DNA from: Takakia lepidozioides | Lineage: Eukaryota > Streptophyta > Takakiopsida > Takakiales > Takakiaceae | Length of the DNA: 64,000 nucleotides | Assembly (NCBI GenBank): GCA_030704615.1 | Contig: CM060733.1 | Location: 63,548,001 to 63,612,000 of the forward strand | Reading direction: 5' to 3' | In this document: in pieces, positions 44,019 through 55,684 of the stretch | Numbering within the stretch: position 1 is the stretch's first letter | Layout: every line of letters starts with the position of its first letter | Translations under genes and position numbers: made by a program | The notes under the pieces: generated by a model | Databases searched by the model: none | Seen by the model: the letters and a program-made list of their open reading frames with translations, nothing else | Told to the model about the DNA's origin: nothing

Positions 44019-44356
44019 ACTGGGTCATGAACAACCAGATGTGACAGGCATCTGGTGAGATCATGGTGGATGGAGAATTAAAGAATTTGATGTGAATCAA
44101 ATTCCCTGTGAAACTGAGAAGGAAAGATTGTCCAAACAATTCTTTCGGAGGTTCTTGGAATTGCCAGACGGTTGTAAAGAAAACATTCTTAAGAGAGTGC
44201 ATGATGTTGACCCTGAGTGGGGTCTGGAGAAAGGGGTGATAAAGATTTATCAGGTGGCCTGTAGAGGAAGAGCACGTTGGTTACCAACACTGGTTTATGT
44301 GATAGCATTGCTATCCATTCAGCGAGTAGAGTTTTGAAGGCTGGGAGGAAAGGAAG

Positions 44357-45153
44357 GTGAATGTTTATACTCATATGCATGAGGAGCTTGTTCTGGTAAA
44401 GAATTGGATTCCAAAGGATATTCTGTGGATCAAACTCACACCAAGAACAGCTTTCCAGACTTGTTTGCCATATGGTTATATGGTAACGAAGACTTCTAGT
44501 ATAGCCAAGGGTGCATTGAAGCTTGAAAGAAACCCAGGCATATACGAGAGATACTACAAAAGAGAGTTTTGGTTATTGCCACATTAAAGAAATGAAAGAC
44601 ATAGGACATGAGTGATGAAAGAGAAGCTAGACTCCAGAGATATTCAGCAAAAAGAAAAAGTTATCTGAAAGCTAATTATCCATATCTTTGGGAGAGAGGA
44701 ATAGACATAGGGGAATCATCTGGACCTCTCACACCATTAAGATCAGAGAGTACATCACCCATACCGGAAGAACTAGAGTTGGATGTCACTCCTTCTTTTT
44801 CTTTGCAAGAAAGATTAAGGGAATTGGTACGGGAAGAAGATCAACCACGAGGTGAAAGATCTGAGGTACATCCCTGGATAAAAGATTTGACAGAAATCTT
44901 TGATAAGAGTTGGCATGGAACACCAAAAGCAGGAACTCCAGTTTCTGAAACGGAAGGTGAAGAAGGAGGAGAGGATGTGGCAGAGCCAACGGAGAGTTCA
45001 GACTCTCCAACACCATTGCAGTTGAGTTACATGAGTGAAGAAGAAACCCAAGGGCAGAACTTGGAGGATGAAAACAGAGAGAAGAAATTGGAAGAGGAAG
45101 AGTATGAAGAAGTAGAACCAACAGCTAAGGTTGAGACTACAACCAGGACATAG
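44357..45153 (+). mobile_element. Family X internal region, acidic gag-like frames
   Basis: 44608-45153 is an open frame of 181 residues with a basic start (RLQRYSAKRKSYLKANYPYL), Ser/Pro-rich middle and a very acidic end (EDENREKKLEEEEYEEVEP). The short frame at 44357-44587 precedes it. I do not recognise a capsid domain. From position, between the LTR and the zinc-knuckle frame, this should be Gag, possibly with its capsid core deleted. Confidence 0.5.
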
Positions 45154-45895
45154 TTATCCCTCTTCAACTTCTCCTTTCTCTTACTCTTCCTTTTCAGCTC
45201 TTGCAAAGTGCAAAGTGCAAAGTGCAAAGAATGAAGGCCATACCACCACTGAATGCCACATGAAGGAGAAACACTGTACTATCTATAAAATGGATAACCA
45301 TTATACTGAGAATTGTTACTACAACAGAAGGACAACAGCTAGAGAACCTAGGCAAGTAAGGGTGCATCAAGTGCAACCCCAGCCAAGAAGAAACAATGAT
45401 CAGGACCACTATGGTAGGCCTGGTGGTTATAACAATGGCATGGAAGGGAGAGGTAATTCAAGAGGGAATTACCATGGAAATTCCAGAGGCAACTATCATG
45501 GTAATCCAAGGGGGAATTACCAGCCAGGGAATCAGGATTACAGAAACAATTCCAGAACAGACCAAGGGCGAGGACCTAATGGGGAAGAACTGTGTTATTA
45601 TTGTAATCAGGCAGGCCATCGCAAGGCAGCCTGTCCATTCTGGATCAGACACCAGAATGAGATGAGAGCTCCTGTGAATGAGGGGCCAGTGGTGGCAGTT
45701 CACATGGTTAGGCCATGTGTTGTACCAGTAGTAAGTACAATGATAGTAACGAGAAGCAAAGCCAAACTAATACCTCCAGTAGATGAGGAAGATGATGATA
45801 ATGAAGATGGCAGTGACGTGCCTGAAGATGATGAGGCTTGGAGAGATGAGAAGGAACTGCACAAAGAAGTGGCAGATACCATAAGTGAAATGTAA
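45131..45895 (+). mobile_element. Family X gag C-terminal part with zinc knuckles
   Basis: Open frame of 254 residues. The first knuckle should read C-x2-C-x4-H-x4-C but is altered: KCKVQSAKNEGHTTTEC, with a tgcaaag heptamer present three times at 45209-45230. KHCTIYKMDNHYTENC follows, then Asn/Gly-rich repeats (GNSRGNYHGNSRGNYHG). A well-formed second knuckle, CYYCNQAGHRKAAC, comes next, then an acidic end. RNA-binding nucleocapsid region of a Ty3/gypsy Gag. Confidence 0.78.
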
Positions 45896-45913
45896 AAGAG
45901 TACTGATATTCCT

Positions 45914-46497
45914 ATGGCAAATTCCTCTGATTCTGAAAGAGAAGAGGAAGTGAGTGAGGATGAAGGGAAGAAAGAAGCTGCAGACATGCAGAGTAATGAA
46001 GGGACTTTGGCTGAAGTAATATGCCAGTCCAAAGCGGAGATTACCATTGGACAGCTATTGGCTGTGGCACCTTATTGTAGACATAGGCTGTATCAAGCAA
46101 TCAATCAAATTGCCCATGTGACAGGGAACACAGACCTGAACAGCAAGGTGACCAGTTATAATGTGAAGCCGGATGGGCGAGAAACAGTCATGGACTTTGA
46201 TGATTCTATGCCAGTAATCCAATTGAGAATTGGAAGCACAGAACTAACTGATGTACTGATAGATGGAGGCTCTGGCGTGAATATCATGACAAACCAATTA
46301 AGGCAGAAGCTTGGTCTAAGTAACATGAAACCAGCCCCGTTTACAATAACAATGGCAGATCAAAGAAGTGTACAGCCATTGGGATTGATAGAGGAGTTAA
46401 GATACAGATTCAAAAGATGATCTTTATGATTACAGTAACTGTATTGAAAATGGATGAAGTCATGGAAGCTTACTCATTATTGTTGGGACGTCCGTGG
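45914..46497 (+). mobile_element. Family X protease, interrupted
   Basis: Frame with DVLIDGGSGVNIMTNQLRQK, a retropepsin-type active site (here D-G-G-S), followed by FTITMADQRSVQPLGLIEEL. A one-base shift near 46405 continues to EAYSLLLGRPW, where the sequence breaks at 46497. The minus copy ending at 62325 shows that the intact element continues with LKQAKVFHDWN, which resumes in this window at about 52352 in plus orientation. Confidence 0.75.
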
Positions 46498-46544
46498 TAA
46501 TTCATCCGGTATGGATAAAAAATTGTTATAGGGTGGGTGAAAAA

Positions 46545-47238
46545 ATTGCTTAGAGTCCATCCGGTATAAACACGCGACTTCGAGCAACAGCACATTGAAA
46601 GCCTGGACATACCCCCGAATGTCATCTGTTTGCTTCAAATTCCTCATCTTGTCCCGGGCAAGCCAGGACGCGTTGAGGGGCACAAACTGTCTCTTCATCA
46701 ATTCCTTGAACCCACTCCAGTTCAAGGTTTCCGGGCTTGGACCTCGGTCGTGAAGGCGTTTCTGCCACCATTGTTGAGCATAGCCCCTCAAATAGGTGGG
46801 AGCCACTTCCACCCGATCCTCGTCACTCAACTTGGCCGCCCGGAAGTACTGCTCTAGCTCCAGGAGCCAGGTGTTGAGTGCCTTCCGATTTCGGATGCCC
46901 TCGAAGGTGCCGGGTTCCTTAGGCTTCACCTTAAACTTTGCCTTAGTGGAAGTGGCATTAGCCGCCTTCAACACGTCTTTCAACGTCCCGCCAAACTACG
47001 CCAACAACCCTTCCCAAAAGGCTGTCGGCATGGGAGGCATCTCTTGGTTTGTCGGAGCTCTCAAGGATTCCTCGGGCTCCGACTCCTCGGATTCCTCCCG
47101 CTCTTGAGCGGCCTCGTTTTCGGAAACATGCATCGCTTCCTCAAACGGCCGCCTTGGTGACACGTCGCCCCCATCGGGCTCACCAGGATCATCATCTTTT
47201 GGGCCGTTCCGCTTTCGCTTCAGCTTGCCCGACCCCAT
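46545..47238 (-). mobile_element. Gag fragment of LTR family L, copy 2
   Basis: ATG at 47238 (MGSGKLKRKRNGPKDDDPGE). A stop interrupts the frame at about 46996 (LLA, stop) relative to copy 1. Then KPKEPGTFEGIRNRKALNTW, VAPTYLRGYAQQWWQKRLHD, GFKELMKRQFVPLNASWLAR and YVQAFNVLLLEVACL show more of the capsid domain than copy 1. Family L sequence ends near 46545, next to a duplicated catccggtat word (46503-46512 and 46558-46567). Confidence 0.82.
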
Positions 47239-47279
47239 GATGAGGCCAATCCCAAGGACGATCGCGTACTGAACTCTAA

Positions 47280-47291
47280 GCTCTGATACCA
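47280..47291 (-). promoter_or_regulatory. Primer-binding site (initiator tRNA-Met), family L copy 2
   Basis: tggtatcagagc on the minus strand, two bases from the LTR end, as in copy 1. Confidence 0.92.
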
Positions 47292-47293
47292 AG

Positions 47294-48022
47294 TGTCGCG
47301 CACCTCACTTCGGTAAGCTCCCCCTCAAGTCATAGTTACTCGCTTTGATGCGCACGCCTGACTCCCAACCTGGCCGCCGGGCCAACTTGGAGCTTTGGCT
47401 TGCTCACCGGGGCATAACGGTCCCCCTTTGTTCTCCCAAAGAACCCTCCACCGATTTGGAACCAGCAGGAATTCCCTTTGGTAGTGGCAGTCCGGAACAG
47501 CTCCCCACTCTTTGGTCGCTTTCCGGCTCGCCCGCTTACTCACTAGTTTTTGGTCACCAATGGGCTTGCACCGTTCTCGGGGTTACTACTCCCTATATAT
47601 ACTTCTGTAGCTGTCCGCGGGGGTTTCACAACCAGCCATGCCATTTTATGGCGAACCACCACGAAAACCCTCGACTCCCGGTGATGAGTCGTGGTGAGTC
47701 TTGGCCTACTCACCACGGCCCCTATGGACCGTGATGAGTCCCAAGACTCCCCACGACTCCCACCACGAGGTCTCCGCCCCCATGGTGAGTCCTATGCCAC
47801 CCCCACTAAGTCCCGCTAAGCTACCACCACCCCTTGTGGAGCCACCCCCACCGCAACTCGGTGTGCGGGGCTCCACCTAGTGAGCACCTCTGCCTCCTTG
47901 GGTGCCTTGGGCACTCAAGGGTGCTTCAGCCCCCCATACCTATTGCTGCCGCTGCCCCCACCATAGGGGCAACCCCTCATGTGTCCCGACCCCCCCTGCC
48001 CTCAAGGCAAAGGGCCGCGACA
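47294..48022 (-). mobile_element. 5' LTR of family L, copy 2
   Basis: 729 bp from tgtcgcg (47294) to cgcgaca (48022); the LTR ends form a 7-bp inverted repeat. TATA-like tatatata at 47594-47601. The element is inserted in minus orientation within family X internal sequence and lacks everything beyond part of gag. Confidence 0.88.
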
Positions 48023-48025
48023 GGT

Positions 48026-48780
48026 ATCTAGTATTGTCATGGGCTGTGGATTATACTATGCTACTTGTTTTCTGGCACGTTATCAAATTGAGCAGCAGAG
48101 GATGCAATCCCGATTTCTGAGTTATTCCAGTGGGGATCATTGGGTCTTACCTTCAGTGCCTTCTCATATGTACCTATATGATGCAAAAGTTATGATGCAG
48201 AAGGATTCCCAACTTCGTTCATGGTTTCATTCAGCTTGGAACAATTTGACAACACAGAAATTCGGCCCTGAGGATATTTTCTTTAAGGGACATGAAGCCT
48301 GGAAATACTTACACTGTTCCAAAGTCATTGGCACACCTCTCACCTATACGGATAAGGAGTTTAGGGTGTTCACTAATTTTGCTTACAAGCACTGACAACA
48401 AGTTATACAGTTTAAACTTCTAGACATGGTGGGACCACATTGTATGCCACACAAAATTCCACTTAAAGTTCGGCCGTTAAAACACCTAAGGGGGGACGAG
48501 GATTCTGATACTATTGTTTCTTCAGAGGACTCTTTTGACATGGCAGATGACTATGCACTTCAGATGGCAGAGAAGAAACGACGGGGATCTCCTATGCCTG
48601 AGCGATTACCTCGTTATCAGCCAAAGGAGGGTCAGACATTTCCAGGTAGTGCTCAATCATCTCCATCCGCCAGTGACAGGACTCGGGCTCGCACACGGAG
48701 TCCTTCACGCGACTCTCACCGACAGAAGGGTGCTCGCTCACAAAGGTTTGTTGATCCCAAACAGTAAACCGTGAGGACAC
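48026..48780 (+). mobile_element. C-terminal part of a family X accessory frame, next to the polypurine tract
   Basis: Two frames: 48026-48395 (YYATCFLARYQIEQQRMQSR, SGDHWVLPSVPSHMYLYDAK, FFKGHEAWKYLHCSKVIGTP) and 48426-48767, ending in an Arg/Ser-rich tail (SDRTRARTRSPSRDSHRQKG). They lie just before the polypurine tract and 3' LTR, where the last gene of the element belongs. I infer they are the C-terminal end of the accessory frame seen at 55945-58486. The two parts do not overlap, so this cannot be checked within the window. Confidence 0.45.
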
Positions 48781-48788
48781 GACTTTTT

Positions 48789-48802
48789 GAGAGGGGGAGG
48801 GG
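48789..48802 (+). promoter_or_regulatory. Polypurine tract of family X
   Basis: gagagggggagggg lies three bases before the 3' LTR, as needed for plus-strand DNA priming. Confidence 0.8.
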
Positions 48803-48805
48803 TAA

Positions 48806-49760
48806 TGTTAGAGGGCTGCTTGGGACTTAGACGCTTTTACGGGTTCTGTGGGGTACCCTTAATTTTTGCGCAGACTGAGACCAACAGGAGCTTTAGGGGT
48901 GGCAGCAGCAAGCTTTAGGGGGGTTACACAGCCTGACACAGCTTCGCACAGCCAGTCACAGCCCGTCACAGCCGTCACAGCCGACAAAGCCAGTCACAGC
49001 CCGCCATAGTTTTGCACAGCCAGTCACAGCCAACACAGCCGACACAGCTTGTCACAGCCCGCCACAGCTTCGCACAGCTAGTCACAGCCCGACACAGCTT
49101 TACACAGCCAGTCACAGCTCGGCACAGCTTGACATAGCCTGTCACAGTACATGGGGAACAGTTATCATTAACAGGGAACGACTGTGAGGGAACGTGTTAC
49201 TTCAGGGGTGACGGTTAGTTAGTTAGGTGGTTAGAACAGCTTGCGGGTAGATTAGGAGCGGCAACAGGAAGGGGAGCACTTCACGGGGGGGCGCTTCTAG
49301 GTCATGCATGAGAGGAGATCAGGCGGAGAGCAAGAACGAGAGCACGGAGAAGAAGGAAAGATGAACAATAGATGCTTGTTATATGCAAAGTTGTAGTGAT
49401 ACTGTAGGGCAGATTAGAGTCACCATGGTATTGGCCTGATACCTGATAAATCATAATCTGATACTTATTCGATACAATCACACTGTGTAGAGAGACATGA
49501 GTGAAGCTGTGGAATGAATGCATGATTAACTGGAACTTAGTAGATACTGAAGTAATCTGATGCTTCAGTATACACGGTAAGGTAAATTGATAACATGAAG
49601 GCAAGAAGGAATACAAATAGGAAGCACAACCATGATTCACTAGCTGTAGGTCATGACTGATTGTTCTGAGCGGGCTGAGTGCTTAGAGATATCCAACTCT
49701 TCTATCTTAGAGTTTCCACCTCGGATAGGAAAGGGATGGGTGAGTAAAAGCCGCTCGACA
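48806..49760 (+). mobile_element. 3' LTR of family X
   Basis: 955 bp, same ends as 43127-43998 and closely similar outside the decamer array. No 5-bp target duplication matches between its right flank (ggagc) and the left flank of the 5' LTR (cagct). The pair therefore may not come from one simple insertion, or a flank has been rearranged. Confidence 0.88.
48925..49147 (+). repeat. Decamer tandem array in LTR X (3' copy, expanded)
   Basis: About 22 imperfect decamers (cagtcacagc, cgtcacagcc and similar), about eight more than in the 5' LTR. This accounts for the 83-bp length difference between the LTRs. Confidence 0.85.
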
Positions 49761-52360
49761 GGAGCACCAATTCCTGTATCACAAGAAGTATGAAGCACAC
49801 TGGAAGTTGTGTATACATCAATTTCCAGTTTGCGGAAGAGAAGGTGAGGAGTTCGCTCCTGGGTTTAAGTAGGGGTTCCTCTTTGTAGGTTTCTCCTCTA
49901 ACTTCTCTCGAGGTTCTCGTGGAGGTAATTATGTCTTGCTGGTTGCCTAGGTTTAAAGCGTGGTTAGCTTTAATTGTTGGGCCCAGGCTTACCAAGAAAC
50001 ATTTAGCCTCAGGTAACGGTTTTGAAAAAACTTCATCCCTTTTGTGCTGAATTTTCTTCCATTGGGTTTTTCTTCGTGATTTGTTTTGTTTTAAACTGAT
50101 GGTCGTTGAGGATTGTCCAGTTTCGGTCAGTTTATGTTCATCCCTCTGAGCTGTGTTCATCCACATTGGTATGTGGTCCGTTTTTAGATAGGCGGCGTTG
50201 GCGCAGTACTTGCAGCTTGGTTTAATGGCTTTGCCCTTATCGTCCGCCGTCTTTTGGCAATCCGTTGGATTGCGCCGTTGTTCCGCCTCTGTGTTATGAT
50301 CGAAGGGTAGTGGTGTATGATTACCACTGTTGGTGGGGTGATCTGGAGCGCACATCTCGGAATTTAACACAAGCAGTGACTCGTTGGCCGTTTCGTATTC
50401 GTTCACTGTTCTGTAGGGCATCTGTGCTGGCCACGGTTCACCATACGGTATACGGGGTGGTAATGTTGTCCTCCAGATAAATGGTGGTCTAGCCGTCGTG
50501 GTGCCCTGAATTCGTGTTGCCACTTGCCTTAGTACATGCTGATTCACCGTGTCGTGATTAATGTAGTAGGCATTGGTAGTTTCGCGCTCCTCATCTTCAG
50601 TTTGATCTTCCTCGTTGGCGTATAAATCATGTATAAGGGCTTTGTCATGTATTCCCTGGTAGCCTTTTAGCTTGTTAATATTAATTCGACCCACGAATTC
50701 TTGTTCCAAGGTTTGCAAATCAACAGTTCCATTGTCATGTACCCTTTTGATTTGAAATGGTCCCATCCATGGCATTTTCAATTTTCCGCCCAGTTTGATC
50801 TTCTTGATTTTTGGTAACCATAATACAATGTCCCCGTCCTGGAAAGATTTCTCTTTCCCTTCGGATATTCTTTTCCTTTGTTGTTCCTGAATTCGTGCCA
50901 TATTATCTGCGGCATCTGCTTGAACTTCTTCCAAATGGAATAACTCATATTCCCTGACTCGTAAGGATTCTTCTAAACCCCATCGTTCATGAGTCCCGGT
51001 TCGTAGTGTGGGTATCATACATTCAATAGGTAATAGTGCCTCTGCTCCATACACCAGTTGAAAATGGTGTATGCTTCGTGGTTACCTTGTATGATGTCCT
51101 GAATGCCTATAGTGTTGTGTTCAATTTGGCGTCCCAATCTGTACGATTGGCATTTACTATCTTGGTTAAGATAGTGCATAATATTTTGTTGGTAGATTCG
51201 GCCTGACCGTTTCCTTGAGGATAGTAAGCAGTACTCTTGTGATGTACAATCATGAACTCCTCCGTCAAGCATTTTATGGCATCATTTATGAAATGTGATC
51301 CCTGATCACTGACGAATTCCAGTGGGCAAACAAATCGTGTGATGATGTTTTCATATAAGAATTTGGCTGTTGATCTGGCAGTGTTGTCTCTTAGTGCCTT
51401 GGCCTCTACCCATTTGGTAGTGTAGTCAGTGGCTGTGAGGATGTATTGGTTTTGTGTGTACCTTGCTGGAGGTTTAATGGGTCCCACGAAGTCTAGCCCC
51501 TAGCGCTGAAATGGTTCTGTTGGTAGTATTGGGTGCAGAGTCCCCTTCCCCGTTCGTTCTACTGGTCCCATCCTCTGGCAGACATCACACTGTTGACAGT
51601 GTTCATAAGTATCTCCAAATATAGTAGGCCACCAGTAGCCTGCTAGTAATATTTTCTTTGCTGTCAGGTCCGAATTGAAGTGTCCACCTGCAATTCCATC
51701 GTGTAGTTCTTGCATTACTGTTTTGGCTTGGTCTTTCTTTACACATCTTCTCATTATGGAGTCAATTCCTCTTTTGTACAGAATCCCTTTGATTAATGTG
51801 TATGGCTTGCTTTTCATTGAAAGCTTCCTCCTGTCATCTTTGGTGTAACCTTCAGGAAATTTCCCTGTGTTCAGATAGTATTTGATTGGCCATTGCCAAT
51901 CATCTTGATCTTGATCTTGAATATCTTCTGATTCTTCTTTGGTGACTGTATAAGCTCCAATACTGATATTGGCCAATTCTTGATTGTTTGTTTCTTTGTT
52001 TTCCTTGTCATCTTCTTCTTGTGGATCTGGCTCTTCTTCAATAATAAGTCCTTCATCAAGAGGTTCATCTTCATCGGATGAATCTTCATCTTCATCCGTG
52101 TCGTCCATGAGTTTGAGAGCATTTGGAAGGTCATAGTCTCCTTGAAACATTCCCAAAGCATTTATAGGATCTGTCTCTTCATCTGGTGCTTCTGGTTGAA
52201 CAGCAAACAGAAATGCATCGGGAAGTTGATCCTCTACCCCCGTGGCTGGTTCTCCTGTAGTAATCCTTGACAGATGATCTGCTGTAACATATAATCTCCC
52301 TGGTTTATGAACAACTTCAAAGTCATACTCATGAAGAAGTAACAGGCCAGGGTATTCCAT
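49761..52360 (-). mobile_element. Ty3/gypsy pol fragment (RNase H end, integrase, C-terminal extension), diverged subfamily
   Basis: From 52360 the minus strand reads EYDFEVVHKPGRLYVTADHL, then an acidic insertion (TDEDEDSSDEDEPLDEG) absent from the 52.7-kb copy. A zinc-binding integrase N-terminus follows (AGGHFNSDL, YWWPTIFGDTYEHCQQCDVC). A stop at 51497 replaces the Trp codon before GLDFVGPI. The core has [26 protein letters not shown] and [15 protein letters not shown], i.e. the D,D-35-E catalytic set. After a frame change near 51110 a 450-codon frame holds GPFQIKRVHDNGTVDLQ and a long Thr/Asn-rich tail ending at the LTR X junction (49760). Confidence 0.85.
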
Positions 52361-55300
52361 GACTGGAATTCCCAGTTACTAACTGTGCATGATGGGATGC
52401 ACAAGATACAAATTACCACTAAGAAATCTAGTAGATTACCTGCTATGAGAAGACCTCGAGGGGTCAGGGAGTATGACTGGAGGGGAGGACTGGAGGGAAG
52501 GACTGGATGAGGAGCAGGAAGCTACCCTGTTCGCGGCACACCCAGAGTGGGAGCAGGTTGCAGAGATGCAGCTGGAAGGCCTAAGTTGTTTAAAAGGTAT
52601 GTGCTGTGGTGTGGTGACAGCAACACCAATTGAAGGTGAAACAAGCAGTTACATTTCTATGAAGAAAGAGAAGGAGAAATGGAAATCCTAGAGGAACCAG
52701 CCACTGTGAGTTTACAGGATGAAGTGGTGACTGGTTGGACAATCACAGCTGATGAGCAGGTGAGAGAAGTGAATGTGGGAACTGAAGAGGAACCGAGGAT
52801 GGTGAAGGTAGGGGCTGATTTGGAGCCTGAATTCTTTGAGGAAGCTAAGAGTTTGTTCATCAAATACAGAGATGTATTTGCTTGGAGCTACAAGGATCTA
52901 AAAGGGATACCACCTGAGATCTGTCAGCATAAGATTGAACTGGAACCAGGGTCAGTACCAATCAAACAGGCAAGGTACAGAATGAATCCCAACTATGCAC
53001 AGAAGGTTGGAGAAGAGATCAAAAAGTTGGCTGAGGCTAAGTTTATATACCCGATAGAGTATACAACTTGGTTGTCACCCATTGTGATAGTTCCCAAGAA
53101 GAATGGTAAACTGAGAGTTTGTGTGAACTATAAGAAGTTGAATGCTTGCACGAAGAAAGATCCTTTCCCTTTGCCATTCACAGAAGCGGTATTGGACACT
53201 GTGGCAGGCCATGAGATGTACTCATTCATGGATGGCTTCAGTGGTTATAATCAAGTGCAAGTGGCAGAAGAAGACCAGGGAAAGACAGCTTTCATCACAG
53301 ACTGGGGTGCTTATGCATACAAAGTCATGCCTTTTGGACTTTGTAATGCACCAGCAACCTTTCATAGAGTAATAAGTGAATCTTTTCATGAGTATCTGGA
53401 TGATTTCATGCAGGTGTTCTTGGATGATTTTAGTGTGTACAGCTCTAAGAATGAGCACTTGCATAAATTGGAGTTATATTTGGCCAGATGCAGGATGAGA
53501 GGTCTGGGCCTGAATCCAGAGAAGTGTACTTTCTGTGTGAACTCAGGGGTGCTTTTGGGTCACATTGTGTATAAGAGGGGACTTCTTGTGGATCCCAGGA
53601 AGACAGAGGCCATTAAAGCCTCTCCACCACTAGTAAATGTTAAGAGTCTAAGGAGATTACTTGGACAAACCAGTTATTACAGAAGATTTGTCAAAAGGTA
53701 TGCACAGATAGCAGCACCATTGAGCAAGCTTCTGAAGAAAGATGCAGTGTTTGCATGGACAACTGAATGTCAACAGGCTTTTGAGGAACTTACATTGTCT
53801 GTAACAACTACACCTGTGTTGATTAACCCTCACTGGCATGTAGTATTTCATGTTCACTGTGATGCCTCAGGAGAAGCGTTGGGAGCGGTGTTAGCCCAAA
53901 ATGTTACAGGAAATATAGATTCACCTGTGTACTATGCTAGCAGGTTGATGAACAGTGCTGAAATGAACTATAGCACAACGGAAAGAGAAGCACTGGCAAT
54001 GATTTATGCAGTCAAGAAATTCAGGCATTACCTATTGGGAAGAAAGTTTATGTTTTATGTGGATCACCAGGCTCTGATATATCTGGTGAACAAACTTTTG
54101 ATAAGTGGAAGGATAGCAAGGTGGTTAATAATCTTGCACAAGTTTGAGTTCGAAGTTGTTTACAAGCCTGGCCGTTTGCATCTTGTGGCAGATCATTTGT
54201 CACGCCTAACAACAGGAGAGCCCGCCACAGGAGTAGACGACCAATTACCTGCTGCGAGTTTATTTGCAATGGAGGTGCAAGGAAGTGCAGATGAATGGTT
54301 AGATTGGCAGTGGCCAATCAGATACTACCTTACTCATGGTCACTGCCCACCTAGTTATGGTAAGGAGCAGAGGAAGAGAATCGCTATCAAGGCTTTACCT
54401 TATACTATGGTAGGGGGCAGAATGTATAAGCTAGGACCTGATGGAGTACTTAAACGATGTTTGTACCACCATGAAGTAAATAAAGTTTTGGAGGAAGTTC
54501 ATAAAGGAGTGGCTGGAGGTCATTTTGGAGAAGAGACTACCAGTAGGAAGATACTACTTGCAGGTTATTGGTGGCCTACTTTGTTCAAAGATGTACACAA
54601 GTATTGTCAGAGTTGTGATGAATGTCAGAGGCTAGGACCTTTGCAGAGATCTGGGAAGATGGCTTTGCATCCTACGATGCCTACTGAACCATTGCAGAAA
54701 TGGGGACTAGACTTTGTTGGACCAATTAACCCACCGGCCAAGAATACACAGAACAAGTACATAATTACAGCCACTGATTATACTACGAAGTGGGTGGAAG
54801 CCAAAGCTCTGAGGGACAACACAGCCAAGTCCACAGCAAGGTTCTTGTATGAGAACATACTTACACGATTTGGCTGTCCCTTGGAATTTATCAGTGACCA
54901 GGGAAGTCACTTCATTAATGAGACCATTGAACTATTGACTAAAGAGTTCATGATTGTGCATAGGAAGAGTACAACGTATTACCCACAGGGTAATGGGCAG
55001 GCAGAGGCTACCAACAAAATACTATGTACTATCTTGGCTAAGATAGTCAATGCAAACAGAACGGATTGGGATACAAAGCTGCTGACAGCTTTGTGGTCAT
55101 ACAGGACTTCATATAAAGTCACCACTAAGTATACACCATTCCAATTAGTTTATGGTATAGAAGCTTTACTTCCAGTGGAATTCTTGTTACCTACCATGAG
55201 AACTGAATGGGGAAAGAGAATGGAATTGGAAGATTCAATTAAGGTCAGGAAACATGAATTATACCATGTGGAAGAAATACATGCTGATGCAGCTGATAAC

Positions 55301-55567
55301 ATGACCAGAATTCAGATGAAGAGGAAGGATCAGTTTGATGAAGACAAATTAAAGACTTTTAAGACGGGAGATTTGGTTCTCTGGTTGCAGAAGAAGGAGA
55401 AGATTAAAGCTTCTAAGCTTAAATCACCATGGAAGGGACCTTATGTCATACAGAAGATGTATAATAACAACACAGCCATGTTACAAACCATTAACAAAGA
55501 GATGATGGGAAGAGTCAATGCCAATAAGTTGAAGGGGTACAGTGGTATCCATGACAAACCATCGTAG
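52352..55567 (+). mobile_element. Ty3/gypsy pol: reverse transcriptase, RNase H and integrase, 962 codons uninterrupted from 52679
   Basis: Begins in the end of protease (VFHDWNSQLLTVHDG). From 52679 to 55567 there is no stop. Reverse transcriptase: VCVNYKKLNACTKKDPFPLP, MDGFSGYNQ (184), VMPFGLCNAPATF and VFLDDFSVY with D249-D250. RNase H: HCDASGEALG (D395), TEREALA (E437) and VDHQAL (D462). Integrase: GGHFGEE, YWWP and CQSCDECQ zinc finger, GLDFVGPI (D678), ISDQGSHF (D740), NGQAEATN (E776), which is exactly D,D-35-E, then a GPYVIQKMYN terminal module. The wording (FxDGxSGYNQ, VFxDDFSV) is closest to non-chromoviral (OTA, Athila/Tat-like) plant elements; no chromodomain is evident. It is cut off from its gag and protease, so not autonomous as placed. 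Confidence 0.93.
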
Positions 55568-55684
55568 CACAATTTGCATGTTGAAACGCAAAAGCAGTCA
55601 CGGGCTGCGCCAATGATACCAACGGAGTATGGAGCACTTGTCGCTAAGCCGAGCATATATGACCAGGGCGGGAACTATAGGTGT

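Noticed and set aside
46508-48027. ggtat as a 5-bp target duplication of the family L insertion
   Set aside because: The left side is truncated gag, not an LTR end, so a duplication is not expected there; a 5-base match is likely chance.
49702-49760. Last residues of the 450-codon minus frame as pol sequence
   Set aside because: They are read from the LTR X end; the pol-related sequence stops at 49761.
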